Part shown: positions 57,397-64,000 of the stretch, piece by piece | How the letters are laid out: each line of letters opens with the position of its first letter | How positions within the stretch are numbered: position 1 is the first letter of the stretch | Source of the DNA: Corynebacterium capitovis DSM 44611 | GTDB taxonomy: Bacteria > Actinomycetota > Actinomycetes > Mycobacteriales > Mycobacteriaceae | Direction of reading: 5' to 3' | DNA: 64,000 nucleotides | Assembly (NCBI RefSeq): GCF_030440535.1 | Contig: NZ_CP047117.1 | Span: 1,302,001-1,366,000 of the forward strand | Notes under the pieces: model-generated | Seen by the model: only the letters and a program-made list of their open reading frames with translations | What the model was told of the DNA's origin: nothing | The model's database searches: none | Position numbers and translations under genes: made by a program

Positions 57397-58725
57397 GTGT
57401 CCATCACCATTCTTCTTTGCATCATCGTGGTTACGGCTTTGGTGTTTGATTTCACCAACGGTTTCCACGACACGGCGAATGCGATGGCAACGTCTATTGC
57501 TACCGGCGCGCTCAAGCCGAAGGTGGCCGTTGCTCTCGCCGGTATCCTCAACTTAGTGGGTGCGTTCCTGTCCGTAGAAGTCGCGAAAACCGTTGCCGCC
57601 GGCATTGTCCGGCTGGATAATTTCGACCTCGGGGATGCGGCCCAGGCCGAGACTCTCCTTCTCGTTGTCCTCGCCGGGGTCGGCGGAGGGATCTTATGGA
57701 ATCTCTTTACCTGGGTTTTCGGCATCCCCTCCAGCTCCTCGCACGCGCTCTTCGGCGGCCTGATCGGGGCGGGCATTGCCGCCATGGGCTTCGGCGGCGT
57801 CGTGTGGCACGGCGTGCTAGACAAGATCGTCGTTCCTGCCCTTGCGGCGCCGTTCGTGGCCGGTTTGGTGGCTCTCGTCGGAACCTGGCTTGTCTACCGG
57901 CTCACCAACGACACCGAGCCGCACCACCGCGATACGTACTTCCGGTGGGGTCAGATCGGCTCCGCTTCCCTTGTAGCACTTGCGCACGGCACCTCTGACG
58001 CGCAAAAAACCATGGGCGTGATTTTCCTCGCCTTCGTCGCCGCCGGCCACTTCCAATCTGATGACCCGATGCCTTTCTGGATCCAGCTGGCCTGCGCCAC
58101 CGCCATCGCGGCCGGGACGTATTCCGGCGGCTTCAGGGTCATCCGCACCCTGGGCAAGGGGCTCGTCGAGATCCACCCGCCACAGGGCATGGCTGCCGAG
58201 ACCTCGTCCGCGGCCATCATCCTCACCTCGTCCCACCTTGGTATGGCTTTGTCGACCACCCACGTCGCCACCGGTTCCATCATGGGATCGGGCCTTACTG
58301 GCCCGAAAGGCGAGGTGCGCTGGACCGTCGCCGGGCGCATGTTCCTCGCTTGGGTCACGACGCTGCCCATCGCCGCCCTCGTCTCCTTCCTTGTCTGGTC
58401 GGTGGGCAAGCTCGTCGCCGATCTGACCGGAAACCTCGTCATCGGTGGTGCTGTTCTCGCGGCGATTATCGCCATCGCGGGTGGTTACATGTTCTACCGC
58501 GCCAACCAGAACCCCGTAACCACGGACAACATCAACGACGACTGGGACGAAGAAGGCATCACCCCGGCTCCCTCCGACGAGACAAAGCGTCCGCGGCGTC
58601 GCATTTACGGCGAGCCCGGAGAGTTTGTGGACACCAGCGCTGGGCTCAACCCCGATGGCGGGCCCCGCACCGGCTCCACTGTAGCTGCTAGATCCGACAA
58701 CCCCGACCGACCAGCAACCTCCTAA
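57397..58725 (+). CDS. pit: Low-affinity inorganic phosphate transporter, Pit family
   Basis: This 442-residue transporter has about ten membrane helices and the duplicated Pit signature, DFTNGFHDTANAMATSI and later HGTSDAQKTMGVI. The last about 60 residues are a charged cytoplasmic tail. The start is GTG at 57397 (SITILLCIIV); a GTG 20 codons upstream is possible. It is followed nine bases later by a small membrane protein. Confidence 0.92.
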   Translation: MSITILLCIIVVTALVFDFTNGFHDTANAMATSIATGALKPKVAVALAGILNLVGAFLSVEVAKTVAAGIVRLDNFDLGDAAQAETLLLVVLAGVGGGILWNLFTWVFGIPSSSSHALFGGLIGAGIAAMGFGGVVWHGVLDKIVVPALAAPFVAGLVALVGTWLVYRLTNDTEPHHRDTYFRWGQIGSASLVALAHGTSDAQKTMGVIFLAFVAAGHFQSDDPMPFWIQLACATAIAAGTYSGGFRVIRTLGKGLVEIHPPQGMAAETSSAAIILTSSHLGMALSTTHVATGSIMGSGLTGPKGEVRWTVAGRMFLAWVTTLPIAALVSFLVWSVGKLVADLTGNLVIGGAVLAAIIAIAGGYMFYRANQNPVTTDNINDDWDEEGITPAPSDETKRPRRRIYGEPGEFVDTSAGLNPDGGPRTGSTVAARSDNPDRPATS

Positions 58726-58734
58726 GGAACCGTC

Positions 58735-58998
58735 GTGGAACTTCTTACCTCTCTTTTCTGGGTCATAGCCGGCGGGCTCATCCTTGGCGCCGGGTTGCCC
58801 GCCCTGTTCTCCCTCGGCATCCACTTTGTTACCCCGCCAGCGGGATCCGATGACTCCTACCGAGTCAGCGGGCCCCGGAAAATTATCGCCTGGGTGTTCT
58901 TCGCCATTACCATTGCGTTTATCTTCGCTGGCATCTTGCTCATTGCACGCGAACGCATTGAGTACTTCTCGGGCTGGGACCCCTACCCTTTCCTGTAG
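58735..58998 (+). CDS. Small two-helix membrane protein downstream of pit
   Basis: This 87-residue protein has helices at about residues 5-30 and 50-70 and ends WDPYPFL. Its GTG start has AAGGA six bases upstream. Position after pit suggests a role with the transporter, but no family is recognised. Confidence 0.7.
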   Translation: MELLTSLFWVIAGGLILGAGLPALFSLGIHFVTPPAGSDDSYRVSGPRKIIAWVFFAITIAFIFAGILLIARERIEYFSGWDPYPFL

Positions 58999-59039
58999 AC
59001 TCCTCCGCCGCGCGGGCGCACACGGCGTCCCGCGTTATA

Positions 59040-59055
59040 TCGAATATATTTTCGA
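59040..59055. promoter_or_regulatory. LexA-like (SOS) operator covering a TATATT -10
   Basis: TCGAATATATTTTCGA has perfect 5-base arms and matches TCGAAC-N4-GTTCGA except at positions 6 and 11. Its centre supplies TATATT (59045-59050), a good -10, so repressor binding would block the promoter of the next gene. Confidence 0.6.
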
Positions 59056-59062
59056 CATTGCG

Positions 59063-59584
59063 ATGGCCACGTCTAGCCCGCCAGCTAACGTGCCATGCAT
59101 GTTCACTTTCTCAACGAGACCCCGCGCAGCTGAAACCCCCACCCCCACCGACATCACAGAGCAGCACCCCGCCACGGTCGATGCTCTCCACTCCGTCATC
59201 CGGCACCCGCGTTCGCTTGCACGACCAACCGCGCAATGGCGCCCGCCGGTTAAGGAACTGCCCGCAATCCACGGCGGCCCGCGTCTCGCGGTGGCGGTAA
59301 CGCGGCGGCGAGTCGGGCCCCGTGCGAAAGCCCGGATACGGGGATACGGCGAGTCCGCGGTCCCGGCCTATCTGGTTGAGTTGCGTTTCACCGACGCCAC
59401 AGGGCTTCGCACCGACCGGCGACACTCCGACGCTTGGATCCGCTCCCTCGTCGCGGACGAGGACATCACTGCGGTGCACGAGCTCGGCTCCCCCGTGGCC
59501 GCGGACTACGTGTGGCTGGTGGATGGATCGTACCGGCCCGTGCCTTCTCCCCCATCCCTCTTTGCGGGTCTTGCTGTGGCTTAA
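59063..59584 (+). CDS. Hypothetical protein, probably SOS-regulated
   Basis: This 173-residue basic protein has no recognised domain; its C-terminal half (YLVELRFTDATGLRTDRRHS, ADYVWLVDGSYRP) looks like a small alpha/beta fold. The first ATG at 59063 lies about six bases after the inferred transcription start, so the message would be nearly leaderless; ATG at 59099 is the alternative. A LexA-like box overlaps the promoter. From memory, C. glutamicum has LexA-controlled hypothetical genes in this neighbourhood. It converges on the acidic gene with six bases between. Confidence 0.6.
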   Translation: MATSSPPANVPCMFTFSTRPRAAETPTPTDITEQHPATVDALHSVIRHPRSLARPTAQWRPPVKELPAIHGGPRLAVAVTRRRVGPRAKARIRGYGESAVPAYLVELRFTDATGLRTDRRHSDAWIRSLVADEDITAVHELGSPVAADYVWLVDGSYRPVPSPPSLFAGLAVA

Positions 59585-59590
59585 CCGGAG

Positions 59591-60415
59591 CTAAACCTCG
59601 TCTTCCACAGCAGACTCCTCGGAGGGGTCAATTCCCTCCTCTTCCCCGAAAGAACCGTCGGTGTCGGCATCGGCGTCGTCGCGGCCGAAAATGTCGTAGA
59701 CGTCGAGCTCATCCTCGTCGTCGTCTTCAACGGGAAGAAGTTGCGCCTCCCAGTCTTCCGCCTGGTCAGCAGCCAGCGAGAGGACGTCGAAAAGACGATC
59801 AAAATCCGTGAAAGCGCCGAGCTCGAGAACTTCGGCCTCTGACACTGCCTCGCTGTGGATCGTCTCGAAAAGGCGGGCGCGGTCTTCATCCGTGAGCTCG
59901 CCGTCGCCGTCCGATTCCCATAGCTCGCCGATGGCGTCATCCATGAGGTCGTCGTAATTGTCGGTCAGCGCGATGAAAGACACAGCAGCGGTCGGCTGGC
60001 CACCGTCGACCTCAACACGCACGTGCAGCTCGGCGCTGTCACCTACCTCAGCGCGCACGAGTTGACTGTTGATGCGGTCGGGGAAGAACTCGAGGTCCGA
60101 GATGCGCTCGTCAGTTGCCTCGAGCAAGTCCCTCAGGACGGTCACGACTTGGTCGGTCGCGACATGCTCGGCTACCGTCGCCACCGCGTCCTCGACGGAG
60201 AACACGACGGACACGAGGACAGCCTCGAACTCCTCATCGTCCTCGTCTACGTCCGCTGCGGCGATATAGACATTCGCTGCCGGCAGGTGCGGGTCGATCT
60301 CAACGAACTGAATCTCCACGTCGGCCGTGATGGGCACGAACATGGTCTCGTCATGCACCCGAGACTCGATCCCTTCGCGGTCAAGGGCGGCGGCAATGTC
60401 CTCAAAAAAGCTCAT
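59591..60415 (-). CDS. Highly acidic hypothetical protein
   Basis: This 274-residue protein has two similar alpha/beta halves, resembling the YbjN/type III chaperone-like fold (FFEDIAAALDREGI, then VFSVEDAVATVAEHVATDQVV). A C-terminal tail of about 50 residues is very rich in Asp and Glu. Function is unknown. AAGGAAC lies upstream of the ATG at 60415. It is probably monocistronic. Confidence 0.7.
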   Translation of the reverse strand: MSFFEDIAAALDREGIESRVHDETMFVPITADVEIQFVEIDPHLPAANVYIAAADVDEDDEEFEAVLVSVVFSVEDAVATVAEHVATDQVVTVLRDLLEATDERISDLEFFPDRINSQLVRAEVGDSAELHVRVEVDGGQPTAAVSFIALTDNYDDLMDDAIGELWESDGDGELTDEDRARLFETIHSEAVSEAEVLELGAFTDFDRLFDVLSLAADQAEDWEAQLLPVEDDDEDELDVYDIFGRDDADADTDGSFGEEEGIDPSEESAVEDEV

Positions 60416-60513
60416 AGCGCACCAGTTCCTTCCAGTGGTGTGTTGAAGAGTCCACCCGTGTTGGTCGACGGCACCCCAGCCTAGCCATTGGCCCGCCGTT
60501 TCGCCGGGCTCGG

Positions 60514-62097
60514 TTATTCGTCATCCGTGGCGGGGACGTCGAACCCGAAGAACTCGGTGAGGGATTCGAGAAGGTCCTCGCGGTTCGTGCCCCACTCACG
60601 CATGTCGAAGTCCTCCCATGCCCGCCGCTGCGCAGCTTTCGGGTCGTATTCAACGCGCAACCCTCTTCCGAAGATGGCCGTCGCCCGGCCCGGCGCGGTG
60701 TCGTCCCGGAATCCGTACTGTGGCCAATCGGCGCCCGGTGCCCCGGTATGAAAGAAAGCTCCCCAATGGTGCTGCATGAGATGACTCACTTCCGCGAACC
60801 CCTCCTTCGTTCCGAATCGGTCGAACCACGCCGCGCGGGTGGCAAACGGGTCTCCGAAGACAGCCGTGAGGTCGGCCGTGTGCATCGCCCCCAGGCCGAG
60901 GCGGCGCATCGTAGCCGACGCGTATTCAAAGCGGTACATCCATGTGGGAGCGATGCGCCGATGAGAGGTTGCCACCATCACCGACGGCGCCCAGAACACC
61001 GCGTCCGCGATGAGGTCCGCGAACTCAGACCGGCCGCCCGCGAAACCGTATGCTTCCAAAACGAGCTGCGCGTTGGCGGGGTCGAAAACGCCGAGCGCGC
61101 GGTTCGCTGCCCTGCGACGAGCACGCGCCGATTGGTACATCGCTTTCGCGAAACTCGCCTCGTCGGAATTGGTCCCAATGATGAGCGGGACGGGGGCTTG
61201 TGTACCCTCCTCGAAAACGTCGATGGGGTGGCCCGGCAGAGTGTCTCCGTCGACCGTTGGCATAAACGCAGTGTTGAACTGGACGATTTCTTTGCCGTTG
61301 AGCAGCATGGACTGCCCCACCCGGACAAGCTCCTCCGCGTCCTCCCGGCGGAGGTCGTCGAGGCTGGCGTTGCTGTCCAGGCCGATTCCGTCGAGAAGCG
61401 AGCGCACCCACATCGCAGCCTGCACCCGCGAGTGGACACTGGCGCACGGCGCCGATTGAGCAATAGCACCGTGGAATAACCCGCGGGCTGCGGGGGCGGA
61501 CATGAGGTGTATGACCGCCGCGCCCCCGGCGGACTCACCCATGATGGTCACGCGAGTGGGGTCGCCGCCGAAAGCACCGATGTTCTCCTGCACCCACCGC
61601 AAAGCGAGGATCTGATCGAGGAGTGCGGGGTTAGCGGCGCAGTCGTAGCTCAAGGAACGAAAGTCGAGGTAACCCAGCACCCCGAGACGAAAGTTCACAG
61701 ACACGTAGACGATGTCCGTCGCCTGGACAAGGTAGTGGCCCTGTAACACTTTTTCATGGCTCGCACCCGTCACAAACGTCCCGCCGTGAAAATAGACCAC
61801 GACGGGCAACACCTCATCGGTGTCGGGCCGGACTACGTCGAGGTGCAGGCAGTCCTCGCTACCCGTGACTGCATCCCGCCACCCAAACGTCCCTTGGAGT
61901 GCGGGTGCCGCGTACCAGGAAGCGTCGCGTTCCGCTTCCCAGGGCTCCGGTGGGCGCGGGGCGCGGAAACGGTGCGACCCCGCGGTATCAGCGCCGTACG
62001 GAACTCCCCTCCAGGTTCGGGCTCCCGTCGCTGGGTCAACAACACCGCGCACTGCCCCCGCCACGGTGTGGGCAACGGGCCGAACCGTTGATTCCAT
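60514..62097 (-). CDS. Type-B carboxylesterase
   Basis: This 527-residue alpha/beta hydrolase has the type-B signatures SEDCLHLDV (about residue 80) and GESAGGAAVIHL with nucleophile Ser189, plus oxyanion loop HGGTFVTG. The catalytic acid and His follow the family order. No signal peptide is seen, so it is cytoplasmic. The ATG at 62097 was chosen over an open frame running 33 codons further. Substrate is unknown. Confidence 0.9.
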   Translation of the reverse strand: MESTVRPVAHTVAGAVRGVVDPATGARTWRGVPYGADTAGSHRFRAPRPPEPWEAERDASWYAAPALQGTFGWRDAVTGSEDCLHLDVVRPDTDEVLPVVVYFHGGTFVTGASHEKVLQGHYLVQATDIVYVSVNFRLGVLGYLDFRSLSYDCAANPALLDQILALRWVQENIGAFGGDPTRVTIMGESAGGAAVIHLMSAPAARGLFHGAIAQSAPCASVHSRVQAAMWVRSLLDGIGLDSNASLDDLRREDAEELVRVGQSMLLNGKEIVQFNTAFMPTVDGDTLPGHPIDVFEEGTQAPVPLIIGTNSDEASFAKAMYQSARARRRAANRALGVFDPANAQLVLEAYGFAGGRSEFADLIADAVFWAPSVMVATSHRRIAPTWMYRFEYASATMRRLGLGAMHTADLTAVFGDPFATRAAWFDRFGTKEGFAEVSHLMQHHWGAFFHTGAPGADWPQYGFRDDTAPGRATAIFGRGLRVEYDPKAAQRRAWEDFDMREWGTNREDLLESLTEFFGFDVPATDDE

Positions 62098-62212
62098 GAC
62101 CAATACAGTAGCCGTGTGTAACGTTGTGGTCTCTGGAGGAATTATCCCGTTTCGCTGGGTGCTGTACCGGGCGGAAGACCCCCTACCCCACCACATTCCC
62201 AGGAGGTACTAC

Positions 62213-63040
62213 GTGTCTTGTGACCGGTCGCGCCGCGATCACGTCGATAAGAAAAGCGGCCCCGTAATTACGGACGCACTGGGTTCTGATGCGGCGGCGT
62301 TGGAGCGAGAAGCTGGGCCACTCGGCCGCGCGCTCATTGCCACCGTGGATAAGGCGGCGCACCTCCAGTCGGGCACCGTGCGCTCGTACGTCGACAGGGT
62401 CCGCCGGCACAACCCCGACGCGACCCCCGCAGAGGCGCAGGCGATCCTAGACAAGCACTTCCGCAACACGGTGTCAGGAACGGGTGCCGGTGCCGGGCTC
62501 GCCGCTGCAATTCCGGGGATTGGTCTGCTCACGGGCAGTGCCGCGATCGCGGGTGAGTCCGTGGCCTTTTTGGACATCGCCGCATTTTACGCGATGGCCA
62601 GCGCATACCTTCGCGGGGTTGACATCAATGACCCGGAGCGCCGCCGGGCGATTGTGCTCATCGTCCTGACCGGCGCGCAGGGCCTTTCCGTCGTGGACAC
62701 GGTGCTGCGCACGGACGGCTCGGTACTGACGTCGATTGCAGGCCTATCCAAATTTTCGGGACCGCGCCTGGCGGAGGCCAATAGTATTCTCACGCGAACC
62801 GCCTTAAAGGCCGTGACGAAGCGTCTGCGCCGAGCCTGGCTGGGCAAGCTGTTGCCGTTGGGCTTGGGCGCAGTTGCGGGGGCAAGCGCGAACCGCACAC
62901 TCGCCGCAACCGTTGTTGAGAGCGTGGGCCCTAGCCTTGGCCCGTTGCCCGCTGCGTTCGATACCCCGCTGACCGAAGTGGAAAAACGAGACGAACCCGC
63001 AGCGAATGGGAAGAAGGGATTGTTCAAACGAAAGAATTAG
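62213..63040 (+). CDS. Hydrophobic-patch hypothetical protein (EcsC-like)
   Basis: This 275-residue protein has a glycine- and alanine-rich hydrophobic section (residues about 95-140) with GAGLAAAIPGIGLLTGSAAIA, and a second hydrophobic section near residue 220. Likeness to EcsC-type proteins is weak. The GTG at 62213 has AGGAGG seven bases upstream, a strong start. Its last codons overlap the probable beginning of the ABC transporter gene, suggesting coupling. Confidence 0.7.
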   Translation: MSCDRSRRDHVDKKSGPVITDALGSDAAALEREAGPLGRALIATVDKAAHLQSGTVRSYVDRVRRHNPDATPAEAQAILDKHFRNTVSGTGAGAGLAAAIPGIGLLTGSAAIAGESVAFLDIAAFYAMASAYLRGVDINDPERRRAIVLIVLTGAQGLSVVDTVLRTDGSVLTSIAGLSKFSGPRLAEANSILTRTALKAVTKRLRRAWLGKLLPLGLGAVAGASANRTLAATVVESVGPSLGPLPAAFDTPLTEVEKRDEPAANGKKGLFKRKN

Positions 63041-64000
63041 GACACACCGACCTTGTACGGTTTTCTGTAGCCGCCAGCCCGTGGGCCGCGGCCGGCGCAT
63101 TCATTGCCGCTGCAATCGCCGCGTTCGGGCAAACCGCCCTGCCCGCGTTGACGGGGCGCGCCATCGATGTCGCGGTAGGTGCGACCCCTGGTTCTCTCTC
63201 CATCCTCGTTTGGGCCATGGTTGGCGTCGCGCTCGCGACCTTCGCGTTGTCGTGGGTGCGCCGTTTCGCCGGGGGCTGGTGGGCCGCCGGCAGCCAGCAC
63301 CGGGTGAGGCTCGGTTTGCTTCGCACGTTGCAGCGTCTCGACGGCCCCGGGCAGGACGACATCGTTACCGGCCAAATCGTCTCTCGCTCGATCACGGACT
63401 TAAACCAGTTCCACATGGTGCTCAGTTCGCTGCCCCTCTTTGCCACGCGGGCGCTTCAGCTCGCCGCCACCCTGGTCGTCATGTTCTCCGTCAATCCGGT
63501 GCTTACAGCAGCCTCCCTGGCCTGGGTGCCCCTTATTTTGTGGGAAGCCAACCGGTCACGTCGCGCTCTGTACGCCGCGACGTGGGTGAACCAGCAATCG
63601 GCGGCGGACTTGGCCTCCCACGTTGAACAGACTGTCTCGGGCGTCCGTGTTGTCAAGGCCTTCGGACGCGAGGAGCGGGCAATCGATGAGCTCGACCGGC
63701 TGGGCCGCCATCTCTACGCGGTGAAGATGCGCACCGCGCGACTGAGTGCCCGGTTCCAACCGCTGCTGTCGCAGTTGCCTAAAGTCGCATTGGTAGTCAC
63801 GATCGTCGCCGGGGGCCTCATCGCAATCCGCGGCGGAATGTCCGTGGGCGGGTTCGTCGCATTCACGGCGTACCTCACCTCTTTGACCAGCACGTTGTCT
63901 ATGCTGACCAACCAGTACGTGCGTTTGCAGATGGGACGCAGCTCGATAGACCGGCTCGGTGAGGTACTCGGGCTGCGCCCGTCCAGAGTCGAGCCCGCCA
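63019..64000 (+). CDS. ABC exporter (membrane domain), 3' end outside window
   Basis: An open frame of more than 320 codons runs to the right edge. It reads DLVRFSVAASPWAAAGAF, then several membrane helices, GQIVSRSITDLNQF, a coupling-type HVEQTVSGVRVVKAFGREE and GGLIAIRGGMSVGGFVAFTAY, the pattern of type I ABC exporter membrane domains. The ATPase lies beyond the window. No ATG, GTG or TTG is found before the first helix in this frame; ATT at 63019, after AAGAAGGG and inside the upstream gene, is the best candidate start. Confidence 0.8.
   Translation, partial: MVQTKELGHTDLVRFSVAASPWAAAGAFIAAAIAAFGQTALPALTGRAIDVAVGATPGSLSILVWAMVGVALATFALSWVRRFAGGWWAAGSQHRVRLGLLRTLQRLDGPGQDDIVTGQIVSRSITDLNQFHMVLSSLPLFATRALQLAATLVVMFSVNPVLTAASLAWVPLILWEANRSRRALYAATWVNQQSAADLASHVEQTVSGVRVVKAFGREERAIDELDRLGRHLYAVKMRTARLSARFQPLLSQLPKVALVVTIVAGGLIAIRGGMSVGGFVAFTAYLTSLTSTLSMLTNQYVRLQMGRSSIDRLGEVLGLRPSRVEPA

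Overview
The window is chromosomal core sequence from a high-GC Corynebacterium or a very close mycolate-containing actinobacterium. The evidence is gene content and order: prfA-prmC-tsaC-wecA-atpBEFHAGDC, argS-lysA-hom-thrB, nucS beside the ATP operon, GlgE-GlgB glycogen enzymes, a corynebacterial-type Rho with a long polar insertion, and a DUF2156 aminoacyl-lipid synthase. Coding density is very high, and GTG/TTG starts and short stop/start overlaps are frequent. I saw no insertion sequence, prophage, CRISPR array or rRNA. One tRNA gene (Arg, CCG) is present.

Layout. 0-2.5 kb: a MetE-like protein (cut by the left edge), the tRNA thiolase MnmA and a spermidine-synthase-like protein. 2.4-7.3 kb: a membrane aminoacyl-lipid synthase coupled to a membrane-anchored esterase, then a secreted GH25 lysozyme. 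7.3-11.4 kb: cysteine desulfurase, THUMP-like methyltransferase, Nudix hydrolase and an ABC ATPase. 11.5-15.8 kb: glgE-glgB. 15.8-18.5 kb: YbbN-like co-chaperone, thiamine-binding-type protein, a small zinc-ribbon protein, the mismatch endonuclease NucS and a DUF2550 protein. 18.6-26.5 kb: the complete F1Fo ATP synthase operon with an AtpI-like gene. 26.5-32.3 kb: wecA, tsaC, prmC, prfA and rho. 32.6-34.4 kb: an acyl-CoA ligase. 34.4-39.8 kb: thrB, hom, lysA and argS, all leftward. 40.0-43.5 kb: a secreted hydrolase, tRNA-Arg, a CDF-type transporter, a PspC-domain gene broken by a TGA codon, and a MarR regulator. 43.5-51.1 kb: a leftward DNA-repair-type block made of an SNF2 helicase, a SWIM zinc-finger protein and an SbcD/SbcC (YhaO/YhaN-like) pair, with a LexA-like operator in front of the last pair. 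51.2-59.6 kb: putP, a secreted HNH nuclease, a small membrane protein, a DEAD-box RNA helicase, ldh, pit and a hypothetical gene with a second LexA-like operator over its promoter. 59.6-64 kb: an acidic hypothetical protein, a type-B carboxylesterase, a hydrophobic protein and the start of an ABC exporter that runs off the right edge.

Most of the window is housekeeping. The points most worth a second look are: the two LexA-like boxes, which suggest SOS control of the YhaO/YhaN-type nuclease pair and of an unknown protein; the exact 11-bp tandem repeat between the first box and sbcD; the premature TGA in the PspC gene, whose ribosome site and domain are intact; the rhomboid-like N-terminus fused to the lipid aminoacylation domain and its coupled esterase; and the nested hairpins in the argS-lysA leader. 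No single locus stands out as a clearly new defence or metabolic system, and all family assignments come from reading motifs, not from database searches.
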